A DNA stretch of 5,747 bases from Gallionellaceae bacterium (GTDB lineage Bacteria; Pseudomonadota; Gammaproteobacteria; Burkholderiales; Gallionellaceae): NCBI GenBank assembly GCA_003151655.1, contig PLYB01000089.1:1-5747 (forward strand), read 5' to 3'. Under the pieces are notes generated by a model that saw only the letters and a program-made list of their open reading frames with translations, was not told the DNA's origin and searched no databases. Of this stretch, positions 1 through 5,745 are shown piece by piece. The position numbers were made by a program, and so were the translations under genes. Position 1 is the stretch's first letter; each line of letters begins with the position of its first letter.

Positions 1-407
1 TCATCAACGAATACATTGACGAACGTTTCCCCCACCCGCAATTAATGCCGGCCGATCCGGTGATGCGCGCACGGGCACGTTTGTTCTTGCATCGTTTTGA
101 ACAAGAGTTGTTCTGCCATATTGAAGGTTTGGAAAGCGGTGTGGCGAAGACGGTGGAGAAGGCTAGAATCGCAGTGCGTGAAAATCTGACCCAGATTGCT
201 CCCGTGTTCACCAAGCAAAAGTATATGTTGGGCGATGAGTTTTCCATGCTCGATGTGGCAATTGCTCCTTTGCTGTGGCGCTTGGATCACTACGGTATTC
301 AGCTCGATAAAGATGCTACCCCGTTGATGAAATACGCTGAACGATTGTTTTCCCGCCCGGCTTACAGCGAGGCGATGACCCCGTCTGAAAAAGCGATGCG
401 TAAGTGA
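1..407 (+). CDS. sspA: Stringent starvation protein A (SspA), C-terminal part; 5' end outside window
   Basis: This is the 3' part of sspA. The frame is open from base 3, giving 134 residues that begin INEYIDERFP and end KAMRK before TGA (405-407). SspA is a glutathione-S-transferase-fold protein that binds RNA polymerase and alters transcription in stationary phase and stress; it is not known to act as a GST enzyme. The usual length is about 200-210 residues, so the missing part (roughly 65-75 residues) is most of the thioredoxin-like N-terminal domain. What remains is the end of that domain and the all-helical C-terminal domain. The Pro-His-Pro triplet encoded at 30-38 matches the surface pocket needed for E. 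coli SspA function. The ATG at 45 is internal (Met in PQLMPADP) and is not the start. The stop overlaps the sspB start by four bases, the classic sspAB arrangement, so the two are probably translationally coupled. Confidence 0.95.
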   Translation, partial: INEYIDERFPHPQLMPADPVMRARARLFLHRFEQELFCHIEGLESGVAKTVEKARIAVRENLTQIAPVFTKQKYMLGDEFSMLDVAIAPLLWRLDHYGIQLDKDATPLMKYAERLFSRPAYSEAMTPSEKAMRK

Positions 408-823
408 GTGACTTATCCACCAAGCCCTATTTGATTCGCGCAATCTACGATTGGTGTGCAGATAATGGGCTGACACCGTATTTGGGTGTCCAGGTGGATG
501 AGTACACGCAGGTGCCGATGGGCTACGTTAAGGATGGGAAGATCGTTCTGAATATCAGTGTTGATGCGGTCAGAAACCTGCAAATGGGGAATGAGGACAT
601 CAGCTGTAGCGGGCGTTTCGGTGGGGTGTCGCATCAAATCATGGTTCCAGTCGCAGCGGTGATTGGAATATTTGCCAAAGAAAATGGTCAGGGGTTGGTT
701 TTTCAGGGACAGGATTCCTCACCGACAATCAGTGTGCCAATACCGGCCAAATCCAATTCAACAGATGAGCCGCCTGACGGTCCCGCTCCGCAAGGAAAGC
801 CGAAACTTAGGATTGTGAAATAG
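404..823 (+). CDS. sspB: ClpXP protease specificity-enhancing factor SspB
   Basis: SspB is the cytoplasmic adaptor that binds the ssrA degradation tag on proteins released from stalled ribosomes and tethers them to the ClpX unfoldase of ClpXP. The 139-residue product has the conserved substrate-binding domain at about residues 6-101, including RFGGVSHQIMVP (71-82), AVIGIFAKENG (85-95) and GLVF (97-100). A Pro/Ser-rich flexible linker follows (about 102-131), then the C-terminal ClpX-docking peptide KPKLRIVK (132-139), close to E. coli's RPALRVVK. Both functional ends are thus visible. It is shorter than E. coli SspB (165 residues), with the difference mostly in the linker. The start is GTG at 404, giving a GTGA overlap with the sspA stop; no strong Shine-Dalgarno precedes it, which fits coupling to sspA translation. 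No better in-frame start keeps the conserved N-terminal Tyr-x-x-Arg-Ala segment. Confidence 0.95.
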   Translation: MSDLSTKPYLIRAIYDWCADNGLTPYLGVQVDEYTQVPMGYVKDGKIVLNISVDAVRNLQMGNEDISCSGRFGGVSHQIMVPVAAVIGIFAKENGQGLVFQGQDSSPTISVPIPAKSNSTDEPPDGPAPQGKPKLRIVK

Positions 824-832
824 TCCAATGAT

Positions 833-858
833 ATCCGAAACGTGTGCACCGGATTTTT
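833..858 (+). terminator. Weak candidate terminator after sspB
   Basis: ten bases after the sspB stop, ATCCG (833-837) can pair with CGGAT (850-854), and the second arm runs into five T residues (854-858). The stem is only 5 bp with a 12-base loop that contains the palindrome GTGCAC. The position and T-run suit a terminator of the sspAB transcript, but the predicted hairpin is weak. The rest of the gap to 1038 is AT-rich in its middle (about 920-950) and holds no convincing gene. Confidence 0.3.
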
Positions 859-1038
859 CAGCCTGATGAGATCAATGCGCGCTTTCATCTTCACCCGCCC
901 CCTTCCTCTGCCCCCGATGGGAATTAATAAATAAACCATCAACTACATGCATTCAGAATTGCCCAAGTCGACCAGTCTGTAGTAATCTCAGCTTATGCAA
1001 CCTAACGTGTTAACGATAGCATCACATAACAACTGACC

Positions 1039-2163
1039 GTGGTCGAAACTTCGCCTAAGCCTTTGCGTCTGGATAACTTCATAGCCAACCTTCCGTGTAT
1101 GGCGTTTCAGTTATTGCTGGGTTCAAATAATTCCTTTTCCTTCTCCTACATCGGCGAGGGAAGTCAGGCGCTACTGGGTATTTCACCCGACGACCTCAGA
1201 GCAGACATTAATCTTTTCCTGAAATTAATTCATCCGGAAGACAGTCAGGCATTTACCGAGAGCATGTTGCTTTCGGCTAAGAATCTTTCTTTCTGGAGCT
1301 GGGAGGGGCGCGTTACTTTAGCCGACGGTGAATTGAAATGGCTGACCCTGGGTTCATCCCCGCAAACCAGACCGGACGGTCAAGTGGAGTGGGAAGGTCT
1401 CGTAGTCAACGTGACTCAGACCAAGCTTGATGAACTTGAACTGATGCGTTCCCAGCAGCAGCTACGCGAATTTTCTTCACACATACAGGATGCCAAAGAA
1501 CAGGAACGATTGCGCATTGCCCGTGAGGTACACGATGAAATCGGCGGGCTGCTGACCGCGATCAAAATGGACTTGGCCTGGATGAAAGAGCGTCTTCCCA
1601 AGAGCAAAAAAATATTAACCGACAAAACTACCACTATAGAAAATATGGTGGATAAAGCCATGACGGCTGCGCGCAATTTGGCGCACAGTTTGCGCCCGGG
1701 CTATCTCGACAGTTTTGGGATTGTTGCGGCCATCGAAATGGAGGCTGGAGAATTCGAGCAGCGCACGGGTATTAAATGCCTGCTTTCACACAACGATGAA
1801 GAATTGGAAATCGATCTTCATCCCGATGCCTCGATCGCGTTGTTCCGCATTTTTCAGGAATCGCTGACTAATATCATGAAACATGCGCAAGCCAGTGAAG
1901 TGCGGATAATGATACAGAATAGTCCGCAATCTATCGAATTGACCATTAGTGACAATGGGCGGGGTTTCAGTCAGGACGCACGACTCAAACCCAGATCATT
2001 CGGCCTGCGCGGAATTCAGGAGCGCGTAGCGCATTTTGGCGGGCAGGTCAGCTTTACCAGCGCACCCGGACAGGGCACAACCGTCTCTGTCGTTGTTCCA
2101 CACATACCACTTGATGCGCCGCCAGGTGATACACTACTGCAACCCCAACAACCCCTGTTCTAA
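1039..2163 (+). CDS. PAS-domain sensor histidine kinase, NarL/DesK class (HisKA_3)
   Basis: This 374-residue kinase would sense a cytoplasmic signal, autophosphorylate on His and pass the phosphate to the response regulator encoded just downstream. An N-terminal PAS fold of the PAS_3 kind (about residues 13-128) has LPCMAFQ, LIHPED and the closing WEGLVVNVTQTK. A helical linker (129-158) leads to the HisKA_3 H-box ERLRIAREVHDEIGG with phospho-acceptor His165. The HATPase_c domain (about 255-356) shows the N-box Asn278 in ESLTNIMKHA, the G1 box DNGRGF (305-310), the G2 box FGLRGI (321-326) and the G3 box GQGTT (344-348). No transmembrane segment is seen, so the protein is soluble and the ligand or cofactor is unknown. 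The start is uncertain: GTG 1039 lacks a clear ribosome site, but the next ATG (1099) would cut into the PAS fold, and an in-frame stop at 1027-1029 limits upstream extension. The glutamine usual in the DxxxQ phosphatase motif is Gly170 here. Confidence 0.93.
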   Translation: MVETSPKPLRLDNFIANLPCMAFQLLLGSNNSFSFSYIGEGSQALLGISPDDLRADINLFLKLIHPEDSQAFTESMLLSAKNLSFWSWEGRVTLADGELKWLTLGSSPQTRPDGQVEWEGLVVNVTQTKLDELELMRSQQQLREFSSHIQDAKEQERLRIAREVHDEIGGLLTAIKMDLAWMKERLPKSKKILTDKTTTIENMVDKAMTAARNLAHSLRPGYLDSFGIVAAIEMEAGEFEQRTGIKCLLSHNDEELEIDLHPDASIALFRIFQESLTNIMKHAQASEVRIMIQNSPQSIELTISDNGRGFSQDARLKPRSFGLRGIQERVAHFGGQVSFTSAPGQGTTVSVVVPHIPLDAPPGDTLLQPQQPLF

Positions 2164-2177
2164 CTAAATATGCGTAA

Positions 2178-2182
2178 CGGAG
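2178..2182 (+). promoter_or_regulatory. Ribosome binding site of the response regulator
   Basis: CGGAG lies 7 bases before the ATG at 2190. It supports that start and independent translation of the regulator, in contrast to the kinase gene, which has no clear site. Confidence 0.7.
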
Positions 2183-2189
2183 CTAGACA

Positions 2190-2822
2190 ATGATAAATGT
2201 GCTCATAGCTGACGATCACACGCTCATTCGCAAAGGGTTGAAACAAATTTTGGACGACACTGCCGATATGCGTGTCACAGGCGAAGCCGAAACCGGAATG
2301 CAAGCCATTCAAATGGCGCAGAAATCTGCTTTCGACATGATCTTGCTCGATATTAGTCTTCCCGACAAAAACGGCATTGATGTTCTTAAACAACTGAAAC
2401 TCATCAACCCGGATGTACCCGTGCTGATGTTGAGCATGCATGCCGAAGATCAATATGCAGTGCGCTCTATGAAAGCCGGTGCGGCGGGGTATCTCAACAA
2501 GCAGAGCGCGCCCTCGCAATTAGTCAACGCCATCCGTACGGTGGCCAGTGGTAAAAAATATATCAGCGGCGAGCTCGCAGAGCAGCTTGCCAATGGACTT
2601 TCCCAGGGCTACCAGGAATTACGTCACCAGACTCTGTCAGACCGCGAATATCAAACACTCTGCTTAATGGCATCAGGCAAGAAATTGAGCGAGATGGCCA
2701 AGATCATGTCGCTCAGTGCAAAAACTGTCAGCGTGTATCGTGCCCGCTTACTGGAAAAGATGAATCTTAAAACTAACGCAGAAGCGATACATTATGCTAT
2801 CAGCAATCATTTGATAGAATAA
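2190..2822 (+). CDS. NarL/FixJ-family response regulator, receiver plus LuxR-type HTH
   Basis: This 210-residue DNA-binding regulator is the likely partner of the kinase that ends 26 bases upstream. The receiver domain (about 1-118) has the acidic pair Asp8/Asp9, the phospho-acceptor Asp54 in LLDISLPDKNG, Ser82 in the Thr/Ser switch position, Tyr101 and the invariant Lys104, so it should be phosphorylatable. After a short linker, a LuxR/GerE-type helix-turn-helix (about 146-208) contains LSDREYQTL, then LSEMAKIMSLSAKTVSVYRARLLEKM, the usual DNA-reading helix and dimer helix. The length is normal for the family, which includes NarL, UvrY/GacA and DegU. The sequence does not tell which of these, if any, is its functional counterpart. 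The kinase and regulator are very likely one operon. Candidate targets are the adjacent cyclase and flagellin genes, but no repeated operator was recognised. Confidence 0.95.
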   Translation: MINVLIADDHTLIRKGLKQILDDTADMRVTGEAETGMQAIQMAQKSAFDMILLDISLPDKNGIDVLKQLKLINPDVPVLMLSMHAEDQYAVRSMKAGAAGYLNKQSAPSQLVNAIRTVASGKKYISGELAEQLANGLSQGYQELRHQTLSDREYQTLCLMASGKKLSEMAKIMSLSAKTVSVYRARLLEKMNLKTNAEAIHYAISNHLIE

Positions 2823-2919
2823 TTCACGATGCTGGATATTATCTATAGAAGTGTCTGAAGCCTCATTATTTCTTTTTCAGATTTAATAGGTATTGCTAAA
2901 GCTTAGAGTTACTCCGCCT

Positions 2920-2925
2920 GGAAAG
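2920..2925 (+). promoter_or_regulatory. Ribosome binding site of the diguanylate cyclase
   Basis: GGAAAG lies 5 bases before the ATG at 2931 and supports that start. The protein then begins MKKELTPSEAARETL, as expected for a helical N-terminal segment. Confidence 0.6.
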
Positions 2926-2930
2926 ACCAA

Positions 2931-4586
2931 ATGAAAAAAGAACTTACTCCTTCGGAAGCGGCGCGCGAAACGCTTATTGAACTGGCATCGCGAAAGCTCC
3001 CTCCTACCCCGGAAAATTATACCAAGGCGTATCAAGAGATCACCGGTGCCCCGATGCCTGGCGCTGCTGCCGAGGCTCCCAAGCTTAATCTCTCGTGGTC
3101 GGCGCTTATTCAAGATATGTTGCGTCAACTGGATACCACACACAAAGGTATTACCGTCACACGTAAAAAAGATGGCTTGGAAACGGTGCTGAACCGTTTT
3201 GGCACCAAGCCGGATGTGTTATTCGACAAGCTGCAAGGGTTGATGCGTTCCTGGTCAACAGCAAGCACGGTCAATATAGACGCGCCAGCTCAACTTCCCG
3301 AAACAAATGCCGAGGTGCCGACCAGCGCAGGCGCAGCTGCCGCTGCAAAAGTGAAAGCTGTGCCACACGGTGACAGCGGTGTCGCGCAAGCGCATCAGCA
3401 GCTCATCGCGCAATTACGTGAATTACTGGCGCAGGCGGTCGAAAATTCGATAACCGCCCAGCCCGAACTCACCACCGAAATAACAGAATTGGCACAGCTT
3501 ATTCGCACAACCGAAAATAGTCAGATCCCCGCGCTTACGTCTAAATTGCGGCACTTCTGGCTCAAGTTAGAACTGCGCGGCGGCGACAAGAACAAGATTC
3601 AGGAAGGCTTGGTACGTCTGCTGCGCCTGTTAGTGGAAAATGTAGGGGAGCTGGTTGCAGACGACCAATGGTTGCACGGTCAGATCGTGACGCTGCAACA
3701 GATTATTGAAAATCCGATCGATAAGCGCGTCATCGCCGATGCGGAACGAAATTTGCGCGATGCCATCATTAAACAAGGCTTGCTGCAAAAAAGCTTGAGC
3801 GATGCAAAGTCTACTTTAAAAGGGTTGATGACCACCTTTATCGACCGGCTTGGTGCATTCAGCGAGACGACTGGCCAGTACCACACAAAAATAGAAGGTT
3901 ATGGTCAGAAAATCGGCGGGGCAAGCAATCTCGCCGATCTTGGGCATATATTGGAAGACATCATGCATGACACGCGCATTATTCAAGATAGCGCGTTGCG
4001 TTCGCACGAAGAGTTGCTGTTTACCCGCAAGCAGGCAGATGAGGCGGAGGCCCGCATCAGACAACTGGAAAATGAGCTGGAGCAGGTCAGTGACCAGATA
4101 CATACCGACCAGCTTACGGGAATTCTCAACCGTCGCGGCATGGACGATATATTTGAAAAAGAGCTGGTTCGTGCTAATCGTAGCCAATCTCCATTATGTG
4201 TTGCTCTGCTCGACATCGACAACTTTAAAAAGTTGAACGATACGCTTGGGCATCAGGCCGGAGATCAAGCCTTGGTTCATCTGGCGCAGGTAATCAAGGA
4301 GAGTCTGCGTCCCTCCGACAATGTGGCTCGTTATGGCGGCGAAGAGTTCGTTATCGTTTTACCCGATACGCCGCTGAAAGAAGGGATTGAGGCGGTTGAG
4401 CGCTTGCAGCGTGAAATGACTAAAAAGTATTTTCTGAATAATAACGACCGCATTCTGGTGACTTTCAGCGCAGGGGTCGCTTTGCGCGGTAGCGAAGAAG
4501 ATCAGGAAGACGTTATCGGGCGCGCCGATAAGGCCATGTACATTGCCAAGACTACCGGTAAGAACCGCGTCGTGGGTGCTGAATGA
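2931..4586 (+). CDS. GGDEF diguanylate cyclase with long helical N-terminal region
   Basis: This soluble 551-residue protein should make cyclic di-GMP from two GTP. The GGDEF domain fills about residues 391-551, starting DQLTGILNRRG (393-403). Metal and guanine ligands are in place: Asp428 in LLDIDNFKK, Asn436, Asp445 in GHQAGDQAL, and the signature GGEEF (469-473). The product-inhibition I-site RxxD is Arg460-Pro-Ser-Asp463, exactly five residues before GGEEF, so feedback control is expected. No EAL or HD-GYP domain is present. Before it come an N-terminal segment with ASRKLPPTPENY (19-30), an Ala/Pro-rich linker (about 117-153), a long helical region (about 154-358) and a coiled coil (about 360-391) that could couple dimerisation to activity. 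No named sensory domain or transmembrane helix was recognised. It lies 108 bases after the response regulator and 246 bases before flagellin, so it may affect motility, biofilm formation or both; that role is inferred from position. Confidence 0.93.
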   Translation: MKKELTPSEAARETLIELASRKLPPTPENYTKAYQEITGAPMPGAAAEAPKLNLSWSALIQDMLRQLDTTHKGITVTRKKDGLETVLNRFGTKPDVLFDKLQGLMRSWSTASTVNIDAPAQLPETNAEVPTSAGAAAAAKVKAVPHGDSGVAQAHQQLIAQLRELLAQAVENSITAQPELTTEITELAQLIRTTENSQIPALTSKLRHFWLKLELRGGDKNKIQEGLVRLLRLLVENVGELVADDQWLHGQIVTLQQIIENPIDKRVIADAERNLRDAIIKQGLLQKSLSDAKSTLKGLMTTFIDRLGAFSETTGQYHTKIEGYGQKIGGASNLADLGHILEDIMHDTRIIQDSALRSHEELLFTRKQADEAEARIRQLENELEQVSDQIHTDQLTGILNRRGMDDIFEKELVRANRSQSPLCVALLDIDNFKKLNDTLGHQAGDQALVHLAQVIKESLRPSDNVARYGGEEFVIVLPDTPLKEGIEAVERLQREMTKKYFLNNNDRILVTFSAGVALRGSEEDQEDVIGRADKAMYIAKTTGKNRVVGAE

Positions 4587-4684
4587 AGGGTGAGTTCTCA
4601 TCTCCCATTAAGGGCGCGAGGGCTTACTCTTCCCCTTCGCTATTGAGCTGTATATTTAGACCTTAGAACCGCCGGCCCCCTAAT

Positions 4685-4696
4685 TTATTGCAATAA
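4685..4696. repeat. Perfect 12-bp palindrome upstream of the flagellin promoter
   Basis: TTATTGCAATAA reads the same on both strands and is centred at 4690.5, 18 bases before the sigma-28 -35 box begins, or about 50 bases before the estimated transcription start. That is a usual place for an activator or repressor dimer. No regulator is identified, and chance occurrence in AT-rich DNA is possible. Confidence 0.4.
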
Positions 4697-4708
4697 CTTA
4701 AGCAGAAC

Positions 4709-4735
4709 TAAAGTTTCCCCCAAAAACTCCGATAA
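4709..4735 (+). promoter_or_regulatory. Sigma-28 (FliA) promoter of the flagellin gene
   Basis: The -35 element TAAAGTTT (4709-4716) is identical to the enterobacterial FliA consensus. After exactly 11 bases the -10 element TCCGATAA (4728-4735) matches GCCGATAA at seven of eight positions. Transcription should start near 4742, giving an untranslated leader of about 90 bases. This marks the flagellin as a late-class flagellar gene, expressed after hook completion and anti-sigma (FlgM) export, and transcribed independently of the cyclase upstream. No convincing terminator for the cyclase was found between 4587 and 4708. Confidence 0.9.
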
Positions 4736-4781
4736 CAGTACTAGCGACGGTTAATGTTCCTGCTAACAAAGGCGAACCGAA

Positions 4782-4825
4782 GTAAACGGCACAAAAGCCG
4801 GATGTACAAATCGAGTCAAAAGGAG
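4782..4825 (+). promoter_or_regulatory. Flagellin leader: Shine-Dalgarno plus candidate CsrA sites and small hairpin
   Basis: AAGGAG (4820-4825) lies 7 bases before the ATG at 4833 and is a strong ribosome site. Its GGA (4822-4824) and a second GGA in GCCGGATGT (4800-4802) are 19 bases apart; the upstream one is followed by TGT as in the CsrA selection consensus. CGGC (4787-4790) can pair with GCCG (4797-4800), with GTA (4782-4784) and TAC (4805-4807) possibly extending the stem across an internal loop, which places the upstream GGA in a structured context. The ribosome site is certain; CsrA control is inference. Confidence 0.5.
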
Positions 4826-4832
4826 AATCAAA

Positions 4833-5645
4833 ATGCCTTCAACAATCAATACCAACTTGGCGTCACTGAACGCACAGCGTAACTTGAACTCATCTCAGGG
4901 TGCTCTACATACCTCTTTACAGCGCTTGTCTTCGGGCATGCGTGTCAACAGCGCCAAGGACGACGCAGCGGGCATGGCGATTGCCTCCCGCATGGAAAGC
5001 CAGATTCGCGGCTTGAACCAGTCCGTGCGCAACGCCAGCGACGGTATCTCGCTCGCGCAAACCGCCGAAGGCGCGTTGGGTTCCATTCAAAGCAATATGG
5101 CGCGGATGCGTGAACTGGCGGTACAAGGTGCCAATGCGACTTCCGGCTCCGACATCGCTTCGATCAATGCCGAGTTCACCCAGCTCAATGCTGAAAATCA
5201 ACGTGTTATTAGTGCAACTTCGTTCAATAACATTAACCTGCTGTCGCAACCGGTGAATCAGGTATTCCAAATCGGTGCGAATAGTACTGCAGGAGTTGAC
5301 AGTTTTACTGTATCCACGCCTGCTGCCATCGCCCCGACCTCGGTGTCGCTGGGAGACTCGTCGGCTTCCGCTCAGGCAGAAATCGCCAAGCTGGATGTGG
5401 ACATTGCCAACGTTTCATCGGCCCGCGCCCTGTTCGGTTCGGTACAGTCACGCTTCGAGTCGGTGATCAACAACTTGCAGATCGCCTCGGAAAACCAGAC
5501 TGCCGCACGCAGCCGCATCATGGACACCGATTACGCTGCAGAAACCGCCAGCTTGACCCGCGCGCAAATTCTGCAACAAGCAGGTACGGCGATGTTGGCT
5601 CAGGCGAACCAATCACCTAACAGTGTGCTGACTCTGTTGCGTTAA
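4833..5645 (+). CDS. fliC: Flagellin, flagellar filament subunit (short form)
   Basis: Flagellin is exported through the flagellar type III apparatus and polymerises into the filament. The 270-residue protein has the full conserved N-terminal D0/D1 part (about 1-137), with INTNLASLNAQRNL, LQRLSSGMRVNSAKDDAAGMAIA and ARMRELAVQGAN. The matching C-terminal D1/D0 part (about 183-270) has GSVQSRFESVINNL and ends NSVLTLLR. The variable middle is only about 45 residues (138-182), rich in Ser, Thr, Ala and Val, so the large D2/D3 outer domains of Salmonella FliC (about 490 residues) are absent. There is no signal peptide, as expected. Arg91, Leu95 and Glu114 correspond to the D1 residues recognised by vertebrate TLR5. 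A sigma-28 promoter and a terminator bracket the gene, so it is probably monocistronic. The organism may carry other flagellin copies outside the window, so the symbol is generic. Confidence 0.97.
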   Translation: MPSTINTNLASLNAQRNLNSSQGALHTSLQRLSSGMRVNSAKDDAAGMAIASRMESQIRGLNQSVRNASDGISLAQTAEGALGSIQSNMARMRELAVQGANATSGSDIASINAEFTQLNAENQRVISATSFNNINLLSQPVNQVFQIGANSTAGVDSFTVSTPAAIAPTSVSLGDSSASAQAEIAKLDVDIANVSSARALFGSVQSRFESVINNLQIASENQTAARSRIMDTDYAAETASLTRAQILQQAGTAMLAQANQSPNSVLTLLR

Positions 5646-5694
5646 GACAATAAAAATTAATACAAGAATAGCAACAAGTTTAAGGTTGACTCGG

Positions 5695-5721
5695 CCGGCA
5701 GGTAAAACTGCCGGTTTTTTT
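5695..5721 (+). terminator. Intrinsic terminator of the flagellin gene
   Basis: CCGGCAG (5695-5701) pairs perfectly with CTGCCGG (5708-5714) around the loop GTAAAA, followed at once by seven T residues (5715-5721). This is a textbook rho-independent terminator 49 bases after the flagellin stop. The minus strand lacks a T-run after the stem, so it acts in the + direction only. Confidence 0.93.
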
Positions 5722-5725
5722 CTTT

Positions 5726-5745
5726 GTGCGCCCGGCAGGGCGCAC
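5726..5745. repeat. Second perfect hairpin directly after the flagellin terminator
   Basis: GTGCGCCC (5726-5733) and GGGCGCAC (5738-5745) form a perfect 8-bp stem with loop GGCA. Only two T residues are visible before the window ends, so whether it is a back-up terminator cannot be settled. It repeats the octamer CCGGCAGG found in the first hairpin. Confidence 0.7.

Noticed and set aside
42..476. 144-codon open frame on the minus strand across sspA and the start of sspB
   Set aside because: It lies opposite the clearly conserved SspA and SspB coding frames, and its translation shows no recognisable motif.
703..942. Minus-strand open frame reaching into the sspB-kinase gap
   Set aside because: Most of it mirrors the sspB linker and tail; the product has no family features and is best explained as a shadow frame.
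959..988. Possible sigma-70 promoter for the kinase: TTGCCC, 18 bases, TAATCT
   Set aside because: Only 4/6 and 3/6 matches. A promoter is expected in this gap, but this one is not convincing enough to annotate.
993..1019. CGATA-containing sequence before the kinase, resembling a sigma-28 -10 box
   Set aside because: The -10 matches at 5 of 8, but the -35 at the right spacing matches at only 3 of 8.
2160..2519. Minus-strand open frame opposite the response regulator
   Set aside because: The + strand frame encodes a complete receiver domain here, so the antisense frame is a by-product.
2811..2849. Possible sigma-70 elements at the end of the regulator gene (TTGATA 2811-2816; TATTAT 2837-2842; TATAGA 2844-2849)
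   Set aside because: Individual hexamers are fair, but no pair has a 16-18 base spacing with two good boxes.
2854..2881. Inverted repeat TCTGAA / TTCAGA after the response regulator, considered as a terminator
   Set aside because: A 6-bp AT-rich stem with a 16-base loop and no clean T-run after it; too weak to call.
3816..4236. Several open frames on both strands inside the cyclase gene
   Set aside because: They overlap conserved coiled-coil and GGDEF sequence in the true frame and show no motifs of their own.
4588..4640. Terminator for the cyclase just after its stop (TGAGTTCTCA palindrome and nearby G and C runs)
   Set aside because: The palindrome leaves an impossible 2-base loop, the G/C runs pair only with bulges, and no T-run follows.
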